Shown here one piece after another: positions 52,503-64,000 of a stretch of 64,000 nt of DNA. Both the position numbers and the translations under genes were made by a program. Positions within the stretch are counted from its first letter, which is position 1. Each line of letters starts with the position of its first letter. The notes below the pieces were generated by a model that was not told the DNA's origin, ran no database searches, and was given only the letters and a program-made list of their open reading frames with translations. This DNA is from Acanthaster planci (taxonomy: Eukaryota > Echinodermata > Asteroidea > Valvatida > Acanthasteridae): NCBI RefSeq assembly GCF_001949145.1, contig NW_019091477.1, positions 665,746-729,745 of the forward strand, read 5' to 3'.

Positions 52503-55002
52503 GGTAACACTGAAAAGGGGAGAAAACGTATACAAAAGCTTTTAACATGCTGTTTTGATGTAGGCTTAAGGGTGTGAGTATATATAAGATATACATCTGT
52601 AACATGAACACGCCCCCTAGTGTCATGTGGTATTCAGCAACCCCCCCCCGTTTTTCTAATTTCCACGGCCAGGCAATTTTTAGAATTTAAGTCATCCCAA
52701 GTTCCCAGCAGAAATTTACGTCACTGCCTTTCGTCGAGGCATTCAGTCTCCCCTTGCACCAAAACGTCAGGAGTTGTAATTGGCCTGTTATCTTTTTTCC
52801 CCGAAGGTGTTGAGATTTTGTCCAGTCCTCGCATTGTTGGATTCTGAAACAGGAGAGATGCGCCTCGTTGGCCATGCCGCATCTGTTAATTCGGAGATCA
52901 CACTCATGATGAATCATTTTGGAGCTGTTTACTGACTTGGTCAGACACCACGGAACCACGGGCATCTGCCCTCATTAGCTCTGTCGAGAAGATCCTCAAA
53001 AAAGCCCACTAGCGCCGGCAATCTCGACAGCATACCCAGTTGGGAATTGTTCCAGAAAAACTGATTAACCACTCGTCAGCGAGGAGGGGGCTAGCGCTGG
53101 ATGGACCGATATAAAAGTCCAGATCCGTCGCCCTGACACCTCCCATATATTTATTAACCCCCCCTAGCCCCAAGTGCAGGTTTAATTACAGAGTAGTTTC
53201 AAGTTGTTGGCTGGAGCGCCGGTGGGATAGAATGAAAGGCTGTTTGTCACATTCAACAAAGTTGGACCATTAGACAAGCAGATTTTTCATTCCTCTGCGC
53301 TCCAAGGGGCACAGCTACTCCGTTGCACAACATAGGATGATTCGGGGGCAAGCAGATTTCTTGACATGCTGGGATATCACAAAGAGGACAGCTTTGACCA
53401 TTCGCGAATGGTCACATTATGCTCCAAACTGTTAGCGTCCAATCTGCGCTAAATTTCGAAAGCGCTTCAACGAGACGCGTCACAACTCGGGTTGTCAAAA
53501 TGCAATGCGCATCATGTAATCTCCGACAAACTGCATAAGCATAGAAAAAAACAGAATATATCCAACTCAGAGCAAGTTGGTTGACAAACCTTTGGGTATA
53601 GAATATGTAACTAGGTTAGTCTTTGAGTCGATGTAACACAAGATGTTTTAAACTTGAAGTAAGTTTTCCAATGTCACACTCGAAACTACAGGTGATAAAG
53701 AGCGCAACATCTATAGCCAACACTGCACGCCCCAAGTCCTGTTAAAACACGGCGCCCGCTGGGCACGGACCATCGGGATACTGTGCCTCCGCATCCAATG
53801 TTGCTTCCTCCGTGGCCGCATCAGCAGGTTTACCGCTGGTGAGAGAAATTGAGGCTGGCGGGACCTGAGGCTCGCTGTTGATGTTATTACGGGCTTTCAC
53901 GGACATTATTAGCTACTGTACACCCGATTTGCCGCTCTTCGGCGGTAAAAAAGCCCTTTTCCGATTCAGCTCAGACACGGGCTGTCCCCGTATCAGGCGA
54001 TCTCCCTGACCAATAACAAGTGGCAGTCCCGCCACCGCGGATCACACGTCAACAGAGAGAGTCACTCGGTTCGCGATTCGGGCTCAAGCACTGCTCTTCA
54101 GCTTTTCCTGCCAAAAACGTTTCCCGACCAATCACTTCTACCCCCCCCCCCACAAGATTACGCGCCGTGGATATTTTTTCCTGAATCGGGGCAACGGAAA
54201 GCTAATTAGTCACAAAATGTTCCTGGCGCGAGAGATGAGAGTTTGGAGAGAGTATGGTTCTCCGTGTCAGACTGGCAAAGTGCTCACTGATCACTGAGAG
54301 CGATGAACTCAGCGCTGCTTACTGAATGGTAATAAATGTGACGAATGAACACTCCATCGGCCCTAATATCGCGGCGCTGACATTTTGGCGCAGGCCTACG
54401 ACACCGCGTGGTGTTTGCATGGAGTCGTTCGCCTAATGTATAGATATCACACGGCATCAATAACACATATCCCATTTGTATAACTTTCGTGTGTTATTTG
54501 CAAATGAAACGGCATGTGACAATTCAAGTTTCATAACGCAGAATGTCCCTCTCTCTTGCCTCTGTATCTCATCCACAACCATCAGCCGTTGGCTAACATG
54601 CGAATAAAAACAAACACGTGGGAAGATTTAAGCGGATTTGATCTGTCTGCTCTGTCGTGTCCGCGTGACGCCGTCTGAACCCGCGGGAAACGACGAGAAC
54701 GCCTCTAAATCATCCCACAATATGATCCTTGATGATTTCCGCGTGATGACGACGGATTGGTATAAATGACCTCATCAAATTCCGGGCATGCAACTGAGTG
54801 ATATGATTGCAGACAAAATGGATTGGACTGGTCCTATCAGTCTTTTCTAAGTAAGTTTACATTGATGTCACATTTAAAAAAGTTATACTTGAGAGGCTAG
54901 ATTTGCCGCAGAGAATGGACGCTCCCGATTGATCATTTCCATATATTTCTCTTTTTAGACGAGAATTTATTACAGACCACGCCACACCAGTCATGACGTG
55001 AA

Positions 55003-55125
55003 ATGACCAGAACTAAGCAGAGCAGAAATTACCAAACCAGAACAGACCAGTCAAATCCAGGCCAGTGGAAGCCAGACCAGACCAGACCAGACCGGTTCAG
55101 AATATTCCCGTGTAAACCACACCGA
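55003..55125. repeat. Degenerate CCAGA pentamer tract
   Basis: Clean (CCAGA)n units at 55072-55093 lie within a longer stretch of imperfect ACCAGA/ACCAGAAC units. The tract is open in one plus-strand frame only because the unit lacks stops; I do not regard it as coding. Confidence 0.7.
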
Positions 55126-56932
55126 ACCAGATCTGATGCCCGGAGTATATCTTTTCCGATTACAGCAAGGCTGAAAGTCCGTCAATACAAAAAGAGAGGA
55201 AAAGAGAGGCAGAATGCAGGAAAACTGATTTTTCAACAGAATAGAAATCGAATGCTGCCAAAATAAAATGGCCCCAAGGTAGACGAAGTGCGTGTGAAAA
55301 GCGGAATTTTTCATTAGAGAAGATTTATTGAAATTAAATTCGTATTGATCAAAGAAAAACGATACTCCAAGAGAGTAATAAAGGACCGGAACAGCCACTG
55401 GTCACAATCGTAATATGCATCCTACAAAGGAATATGAAACAGGGCCAAAAAAGGAAACAAGAACAAAATAATACTTCAATTGAAGCAGTGTCTCTCGGGT
55501 AATATTATTAAGCGTTTATTTTCGGAAACCGTACACTCCAAACTGGAAATATCTGCTCATTCCAAGGTACAGTCTGTGCTAGAATTTCATCAGATCTGCC
55601 AGACGTGTTCGCTATTCCAGGGACTCAAAATAGGGCTTCATTTTGTTAACCATCGTTTCATTATGTTTATTTGGTCCTTTGCAGTGTCCCCGAATTTATT
55701 TCGGACAACCTTCACATGCATAATATTGTGGCAGCTGTTTCTGTGATTATATCTACTCTTAAAGGGCCTAAGGAATTAATTTTCTCAGGAATATAATTTG
55801 TAACTCTGCTAAACGAATACTATTCGACTTTTTGTCTGGTTCATCTTGATCAAAATGGCACGCTTTGAACGTTTTAAGTTGTCCTTTCACTTCCTGACAA
55901 ACAATTGCGTTACTGCCGCGCTAGCATTTCTTGACGACAGTAACTCCAATGTCGAAGTTTTAAAATTGCGAATGCCAAATTTGCCCACTGGGACTGCTCA
56001 CTTGTGCACCGAAAAAAATCATCACAGGAAAGAAGATGTCAGATGGACCAATATCCAAAATTCTCACCAACTTTTGCGACGAAGTCACGGTCACTTTTTT
56101 TTTCCCGGATTGACATGATGCGTTTGCTAATGAAAATGTAAACTGATTTAACATAAAAGACCTAAAAAAAACACCAAAATGGCAGAAAAACCAAAATGAC
56201 CAAGACGGTGAAAGGAAAATTTCGGTTGAGTGGGACAAAATCGGGTGCCGGTACGTTTGAAGCACTGCATTAAAAAATATAATGCATGGGCCCTTTCACT
56301 GTCTCACATTTTTTACCCGGATAAATTGACACCTTCACACAAGGGACCTCCACGAGATTAGTCGGTAAATCTGCTCTGCACTCTTGGCCGTATACGTTTT
56401 GATACCGACCTTCACCTTCGCATGCGATGACAGAAAAACATTTGCGACCCAATGTTTCCGAAAGCCGCTAAACTACCACGCAACGCTCCCAGGGACAAAA
56501 AAAATTTGAAATTCGATTTTAGCCGTTTTACATTGCAGTTGACCCGTCACTGCACTCTCTCGACAGCCGCGCGTTGCCACCACGAAACCTTGGTTTAGTA
56601 AATTGTGACCTCGTCGTCCGACCACACTTCCCTTTTTTGACGCCAGTGCCACGGTTTTGACGTCATAGCCATAATTACCAAGACAATTAGATATTTATTG
56701 CCGCCGTTTAGCCTCTGACAATATCTGTCAGCCGGCCCGGGGAAGAGCGAGGCACACCAAACCTGGCGATTCATCGCTAATATCATAAGGGCGCAGATGT
56801 TCTCTTCTCTTCCCACCTTAATGTTGTCTGCTTTTTGTTTATTCGAAAGCAACGTCACAGACTCCAATGAAAAGAGGAGCGATAGAACGAGTCTGATCCG
56901 TGACTGAAAACCACGCAGGAATACGGACGTTT

Positions 56933-57090
56933 CACAATAGTGCGCCTCCAAGAGTTTGCAACGCGTTGGCCAATCACATTGCGCGAAATTTGTCGACCCA
57001 ATGCGCGTTGGAATGGTTGACAAATTTCGCGTGTTGTGATTGGCCAACGCGTTGGAAACTCTTGGAGGCGCACTATTGTGAATCACCCGT
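56933..57090. mobile_element. MITE family 1, copy at 57 kb
   Basis: The 158-bp foldback has ends ACGGACGTTTCACAATAG and CTATTGTGAATCACCCGT and arms of about 60 bp (GTGCGCCTCCAAGAGTTTGC, AACGCGTTGGCCAATCACA). It is flanked by AT on both sides, as is the 29 kb copy. Confidence 0.85.
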
Positions 57091-60000
57091 ATTAATCCTG
57101 GGCAAGTCCGAGAGACCATCATTGTTGTCAAGTATTGGCCAAATTCGCCTGGTACCCAGGGTATAATTTCGTCTTCGCGTTACAATAAAATTGAACAGTG
57201 GTCGACAAATTGGTCATCGCTCGAACTTGTCCCTTTTTGTACCGGAATTACATTCCCACCAGAGAATGAGGGAAAGTGGAAAAAGAGAATTTGTCGACGA
57301 AAGGCGAATAATAATTTGGAAAATTCTGATAGGAATTCAACTTACTAGTACCTATTAAGAGCGACATGTGTTCAAAACAGTGATGATGAATTAAAGTTTG
57401 GCCAAAAGTGGAATTTATAGGCCTACTTTTATTTCCGAAAAGAACGATAAAGAGTATGTAAATATATAAAAAATAAAACCGGTAGTCCTATTGGTTTTTA
57501 TTTACTTAGATGCAATATTAACACGCGATAATTATTACGAGGAACACACTTTATTCCATAGTCGCCAGGTATCAAGTGCTTACAAAAACCGTCAAAGGTG
57601 GCACGGCGCATTCAGCGATGCGACATCATGAAACATTACTCTCGTCTTGCTCCGGTGTACCCGGCCAAGCCAATCCAGGCTTGTGTATATTAACAGCCCA
57701 CACGGTCGTGTTACACGCGCGACCACAGCTCACGGAGCCGAACAGGTTCAAAATTGGAGTGTCTGTACCGTCGATATTGTTTGGCCTTAAAGGGGGTTGC
57801 CGGCCATACGGAGAAGTCAAACATCTGTGCTACATGTCTCAGAATCAGGAGGCAGGTGTATTTATCGCGTGGAAGAGCAAGGCGTTTTAATGCAGCTGAG
57901 CTGCGAGCATGTCTTATTTACCACCAGGCAAGCATTTTTATCGACAGGATTTCGCACATAGCATGAAATTCAGGCAGGCTGAAAGAGCAGCAGAATAAAA
58001 CTTGAAAAAATTAGGGTTACTTTTTACAGAGAGCTAAATTATTTAGCGACGGAGAATGAAGAACCGGGCGCACTTTTACAGGGAACCAGGGAAAGTCAGC
58101 GATACATCCAGGTGCATGCTTTTTCAGTTTAATCAAAATAGCAAGTCAGGAGGAAGCTTTTAAAATTATTTTCCAAATATTTGTTTAAGATAATCCCAAG
58201 TCGGAGGAAAGAAGGGAATTTTCGTATGATTTTTGTTCTAAAATTGAATAATTCAGGGTCAGGGACTTCGTAGCTTAAATTTTAAAAGACGCTGGCCCCT
58301 GAATATGATTGCACAGTGCATCGCCATGTGTAGTGTTATTTTCACATTAGGATTCTGCCCCTCAGCGATACACTACGCTAAATCTAATGTATTTTTAAAG
58401 ATGTGGGAGTTGGTAAATAGGAGGAAGAAGTTATGCTGAGTCATAAAGAACTTCTCCTTATTATTATTCTTTTTCCTTCTCTATAATTTTCTCTGGATTT
58501 TGTCTGTAGGTTAGGTTGTGCTGAATTCTTTAAGCAACTACGGGGGTATAGGTGTTGCCATATATCTGTGCACAAATTTTCAATGTACATTGTGGTTATA
58601 AATTAGTGTTGTTTATCATCTCCGTTTGTTATTCGGTGGTTTTGTATTTTAGTGAGTAACATGTCGGTGGAAGTTACATGTCTTGAATGATCATTTCGTC
58701 TCTCTGAATCATATCACCATGTTACAGTGGCATATAAGTTGCGCGGAATGACCTTCAAGAGTAGAACCGCTTTCCAAGTAATGAGATTCACTTAAGGATT
58801 GGCTAGTTTAACTACAAGACCCTTGGGGAGGGAAGCATGGATCTTTAGTATTCGTAAAATGTATGTTACCTCCTTTCTACTATTCCGCCGTTCGCTCTGC
58901 AGGATTCATGAGCCGTTTTTGCAAATAGATTAAATTTTGACAACATAGACAGTCTGGGGTGTCGCTTCTGATTGTATGAAAGCAGACGTCGGCCGCTTTT
59001 TTTGTTTTACATATTCGTTTCACGGCGTCAGTCGCGTGTCTTTCTAAATGCTTTTGCACGGGTCCCTGACAAGACGAAGCACGCGTGAAGAAGATTATCA
59101 CCTACAGTCTCTGGTGACTGTTGGAACTGCCAATTGCCACATAGTGTGCCTCGAGGAGAGGCTATGCAAGCCCCACAATTTTCATTTAAACGAGAGCGAT
59201 GACGGGACGGAGCGGAAGGGAACCTATACTCTTCTCAAGCCGAAACACACGGGAACGGCACGACGCACAGCGGCACGGTGGGTGCCAAGCCGTGAACAAG
59301 TATCTGCCGGCGATGGGGCAGGAGAGAAGCGCAGAAACAGCGGTGATACAGAAGACGGCAAAAGTCCAGGATGGCACGTCTCTAGGATGAGAGTACATCG
59401 GGGAGCACACCGCGTAAACATTTCATCGCTGCCATTCCCGCATCACTTCTAATGAATCAAAATATCCCTCAAGATATAAACACTCGATGAAGGCGCCCAC
59501 GTTAATTCTCTAATAAAATGAGGAGAGTTCTCGTTCTGATATCCCACACCGCCAGAGACGAAACTACCGGGAAATGGGCATAAATCGTACGCGCAAGTTC
59601 AATTATGATGCACCTGGCACAATACAATGTTTCAGTCGCTCTTTGACTATTAAACAATCATGATCGATGCTGGCATTCCGTCAATTTAAAATTCTTCCAC
59701 AAAAAAAACCCTCAGAATCAAAAACAATCCAAGAATCCAGAGAATCCAGAAATGTCCCTCTTTCCGGGTTTTAATAGAGTCACTATCCCCACACGCACCT
59801 GTCTGAACTTCCAGATGCATGCCTGACAGGTTAATTCTTTTTGTTGGAGTGGACAGCAATATCTAATCGATAATTCCACTAAAGCCCAGGCTGTCTTTTT
59901 ACCACGGAAACTCCCTGACCTCCGGGCCGTGGCTAGACAGGCCCTTACCGATCATCTCTCATCGGCGACAGCTTATGAAAGAAACCATCTGGCTGTCGTT

Positions 60001-60592
60001 CGGCTCACAAACAGCGGAGACCGTAGGGTGAAGAGTCCTGAAAAATGAGGGTCCACCACTACTAGTCCCATAACAGCCACGATTTCGATCTGATTTGTCT
60101 CCAGACTCAAAATAATGATGCTAAAGAGCCCGGGGAATAGTTGATTCCTTCAAATTTATAGCAATAAATCATCGTGTTGACGTAGGCCCCATAATGGACA
60201 AGGTAGGGCCTAAGTCTGTCCAATTTCACAGCTCCATGATCTTTTCAAAAAACAAATACGTTTCTGGGGCCCCAGTGGACCATCAAGGGGCTACACAACG
60301 CATTCACTTCGTAAAACTTTGCCTTATGTCTCCTACTCCTAGGCTACTTTGGTATAGTCACTTTAACTGTACTACCAAATGCCTCGAATAGCAACACCGA
60401 CAGCTCCGCTTTCTGTTTCGGCTAGCTCTATATGACCATTGCGCCGTTCCATGGAATATCATTAAAATTTGTACGGTCCTGTATTCGAATTTCATAATAA
60501 TTACAAATTAAATGCATACAAGGCGCACACACTATCCAGAGGGGACTAAATCGTAAGTTATACCTAAGGCGTTTGTGGCGTTGTTTTGCTAT

Positions 60593-60642
60593 CTTCTGTA
60601 GATAGCAGTATCACCACCTTCTGTAGATAGCAATATCACCAC
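60593..60642. repeat. 25-bp tandem duplication
   Basis: Two head-to-tail 25-bp units (CTTCTGTAGATAGCAGTATC and so on) differ at one base. It is recent by its identity; no function is suggested. Confidence 0.8.
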
Positions 60643-63600
60643 CATTCTTAAAAGCACATAGCCGCTTCAACCACAGATATTCTTATCTTAGCATAACTAG
60701 AAGATGAGCAAGCGTGGATGGACTGAGGAAAATGAACTTACTGTTCAAATTATATTCGCTGATATAAATTGTACTAACGTTTACTGCAGTAAGGTGCCAT
60801 TTTTCTTTGCTTGTGTGTCTACTGGAGCAATTAATGCCGACCGGAGACACTAATACCTTCCTCTAGAATTTCCTTAGCTAACGGGTTTGATTTCTTTCGA
60901 GAGCCAAATCCCTTGGGGCATTTCTGGTAAGCCACGAGGCTCATGGTCCACGAGTAGCATAAACTAGCCAGTTCCAGGCAGTGACGCACGAGCTTCCGTT
61001 CAAGAGTCGCATGCTCTGTAACCACGTGTGATGCACTTTTAAGACAGCTTCCCATTAAACTGCCATGCATGAAAGACATGTTGCTAGTGATTGTCACTAA
61101 AATGAATGGTTGAATGGATGAAATTCCAAAACCGCGGCAAAGTTGTCATTTCATAAAACATGTATATATTACAAATTGCCCTGCATTTTGCGTGGGAAAG
61201 TCAGTTGGAAATCATCGAGAGAAAAACTACTTTGATATTTCGGTTGGCCTGACACGACTTCCTCGTCCTTCAATATACGATCGAAAGCCGAACCATGCCG
61301 TGACAGTTCGAACAGGCAAATTGTAGTCGTTTCGTCTGACAGTTTTCACCAATATCCCAAATCGATGGACTTCCACGGAGCGAATCTTGCATCTCAGCGC
61401 TGGTGGCATACAAGATCGCCGCATTGCATTTTGTTCTTCGTTCGTGGAACACTGTTGCACGGAAGCACACCTCTTGGACACTTGTGGGAGTCAGGTGTGG
61501 TAAGTGCCGAATTTGAGGTCAATTGCGGTCACGGTGCGTCGAGTCACTTAAAAGTCGAGGGAAAAACGGCTTGGGGGTTCAAACCATTTTGAATTGATTT
61601 TCAAAGGTGGCAAGCGCTTTCCACTGAAATGTGACACAAAGACAATTTTTTACAAAATAATTATACCATTTAAGGTCCCATAGTTTCGCTTCTAGCCTTT
61701 ACTTCCCTGACACCATTTTTTCTTTAGAGATTTTTTGAGAAGAGACCAAGCAGGCCTGCCCTTTATGAGCTTTGCAGAGGCTGAAAGTCGACTGCTTCGT
61801 AGCCAATGCAGACACGAGCCCAACAAACCCTATCCCTTGAAAGGCATATCGCGTTGCTACAAATTTTGAAGAACCAAAAGGAACTACAAAGCAATGAAGG
61901 TATTTCCTATTATTACGTCTCTCTTAATAATTTTGGCCAAGAGAAATCGTCCCAACTCGCGTAATCATCCCGGAAACTTCCAGAGCCATTGTTCGGTGCA
62001 CAAGCTCGGCGAAAGACCATTATTGTGTAACAACGCTGCAACAAAGGAAACCAATTAAGTCATTTTAATAGACGACCGGCTTTTCATAATGGAAATCCAT
62101 TACTCTTGTAATTAGCCACCCACTGTTCTCAATTTAGGCCTCGGTGTATGCGCTGAGTGAAGCGCGGTTGCCAGGACTCGCGTCTTGTGCGCGCGGACGC
62201 TGAACAAGTTGAATGACACGTTGGAGTGGAATCGCCTAGGGTCGGGACGAGGGTTTTTAATTTGCCGAGATGACAGTCTGTGACAAGGTTGCTCGGCTGA
62301 ACACCTGTCCGTTTTTAGGCATGCGATGAGAACCAACAGTGTGCGGCACGGTTGGTCTCTGCCTTTCCGCATACCGACTAGCTCCCAGATCCCGATGCAC
62401 ACATCCCTATGAACTAAATGACAAGGGTAACAGTCACTGAAAACAGAAGCTGCGTAAGCTAGTGTCAAACATGATATGTCAGCTTAAAAGCACTTGCCCC
62501 AAAATTATTTTTTTTATCCCAACCGCCCTAAACCCATAAGTAGCCCATAGGTATTGCACTAACCGAATATATACTAACCGAAAGAAGTTGGGACTAATTT
62601 TACAATTTAACCGCATGTGATATATAAGTTCTTCTCGTGAGGCTCAGTTTGCTTTTTTGCTCTAATCACAACAGTTTCCGTTTTTATCGAATCGTTGTGT
62701 GTTTTAATTCACGAGGCCACAATCGCAGGCGATTTCGGCTGAAAAGCGTTGGACTGGCCTAATACATCAGACGACAAATCAAGCGACAACGCAAACGTAT
62801 CCTAAATGTAAAGGCCGACCGGTGGGCGTCATCAATAACTGTTCCCGATTCAGTGCCTGGACAGCATGCCTTTCGATGTAGCGTCCGCTGCCGATATCTG
62901 ATGTCATGAACGGAGGCGGAAGTGATACTTTGAAATTATAAAAGCCTAATTAATTTGCCATCGCGATATCAATTACTCCGACTCAGTGTGTGGACGATAG
63001 GTTTACCGCACTTTTCCCGCGGCAGGTAGAATGGCTGTGATTGGTGGGCTTGATTGATGCGGCGCAGGTGTCGCGTGCGAGTCGAATTCCTCACCCGAGT
63101 TTGGGAAACGGAATGGGAAGCCTTTCTTAATGGCCAACAATTTCTGCAGATGTTGGGCTTCACACATTAGATTAAAAGCGGAACAATTCGTGCGATCGCC
63201 TCCATCCACAGCGTGTGCCTTTGCACGTTGGCTCGTCCTGCGTCTTTTGTCTTCGTTGGAATGACGGCTAACGCGCCATAGCACGTTCAAGCCGCCATTT
63301 ACCAAGAGACGCTCGCCAAAAAGAATCGATGACTTTGTAAACAAAATCAAGCACGCAGTACATTATGGCTCATGAGAAACAAATAAAATGCCCACGTACA
63401 TGAAAGAATTTGAATCGAGCTCTACACGTCTCCACCATCACATTTAGCAGCATTGTTGAGGTCGAGAAGTGGCCCTTTGTGGCTGTGACAGATTGTCCCC
63501 TTTGTGAGTAACTAACAGATGCCAAATTGTTGTCTCGTTGCGCGTTATGCACGCGCGATTTAAGAAATGACGGACAACAATGTACTGCGCTGGCTTGGCG

Positions 63601-63903
63601 TGAAAGTTGTCAGGGGCGAGTAGGGATTTTTGGAAGGAGGGATACTGGTGGTAAACTGAGCTTGAACTAACTCCCGAGCTGTGCACGGACGCACACACCT
63701 GACGGAGGAAAACACTGAAGGTATGCCCCGCCCCCTTTTTCTTAAACAGTTGGTGACAGCAGAGTGCGGGGCGGGGTTATAACAGAATTTAAACAAAATA
63801 ACACGGACTGATCGTACGTATTCCTTCATATCGACTTGGTTTCCGGTTCAACTATAACTGACAAACTAAAAGACAAATGATGGGACCATATCCGCCTCGA
63901 GCA

Positions 63904-64000
63904 CAAGCACGCCTTCATCGGTTGAAAAGAGCCGCTTTGGTTGGGAGTCTACAACGGGTAGGTAGTGATGCGACCATGACGTGTGCATAGTCGTTCGTGA
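63904..64000 (-). repeat. Dispersed repeat A, copy 4 (cut by window end)
   Basis: Reverse-strand copy of the 3' half of the family (minus strand GGCTCTTTTCAACCGATGAA preceded by CATGGTCGCATCACTACC and TCACGAACGACTATG). It continues past the end of the window. Confidence 0.75.

Larger units (their letters stand above)
45292..64000. other. Upstream intron(s) or 5' flank of the mGluR gene, no coding exon seen
   Basis: The phase of exon a requires upstream coding exons, but no segment resembling lobe 1 of the flytrap domain (signal peptide, YNWTYV-like block) was found on the minus strand in 18.7 kb. Large 5' introns are usual in group I mGluR genes, so most of this is probably one intron. It holds the repeats listed separately and otherwise unremarkable AT-balanced DNA. 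Confidence 0.6.

Noticed and set aside
56595-57131. 178-residue minus-strand open frame
   Set aside because: Its N-terminal part is simply the family 1 MITE read through; similar peptides appear from the other copies and the opposite strand. No family motif.
59186-59421. Minus-strand frame with a signal-peptide-like stretch, considered as the mGluR first exon
   Set aside because: It has a hydrophobic stretch (WTFAVFCITAVSALL), but nothing after it resembles the flytrap domain and no donor in the right phase was evident.

Overview
The window is nuclear DNA from a eukaryote, most likely a marine invertebrate deuterostome (echinoderm, hemichordate or cephalochordate grade). That placement is inferred from the genes' closeness to vertebrate orthologues, their many short exons with GT-AG introns of 0.1-8 kb, the recurrent ACATGTA/TACATGTA strings in introns, and a dense load of short non-autonomous DNA transposons. 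No species is identified. There is no bacterial operon structure, CRISPR array, rRNA gene or virus-like element that I can support.

Three protein genes were found, all on the minus strand. From low to high coordinates they are: (1) a complete 8-exon GOPC/PIST/CAL orthologue (5488-15546), a Golgi coiled-coil PDZ scaffold of 507 predicted residues; (2) a 4-coding-exon PLAC8/onzin-family cysteine-rich protein (17551-20350), 161 predicted residues, probably with a further non-coding 5' exon; (3) the 3' seven coding exons of a group I metabotropic glutamate receptor, mGluR1/5-like (30291-45291), running from the middle of the Venus-flytrap domain through the cysteine-rich domain, seven membrane helices and a long cytosolic tail ending in a class I PDZ ligand. 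Its 5' exons are not seen up to position 64000 and should lie beyond the right edge. Exon joins were worked out by eye from GT-AG sites, reading phase and family alignment from memory; all phases agree.

GOPC (CAL) is known in mammals as a PDZ partner of group I mGluR tails. Here the scaffold gene and a receptor with a fitting C-terminus (-S-N-V) lie about 15 kb apart, which is worth checking in other genomes.

The rest (about 90% of the window) is introns and intergenic DNA. It holds at least ten families of small inverted-repeat elements, several with readable target duplications: an 8-bp-flanked hAT-like element at 22.2 kb with a relative in a GOPC intron, a TA-flanked mariner-like element at 9.2 kb, a three-copy MITE family (29.0, 47.0, 57.0 kb) and a four-copy dispersed repeat (35.5, 40.1, 45.8, 63.9 kb). 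Three nested insertions (14.4-15.1, 29.0-29.4 and 45.9 kb) give relative insertion ages. tRNA-derived SINE-like sequences are at 14.6, 26.4 and 37.8 kb.
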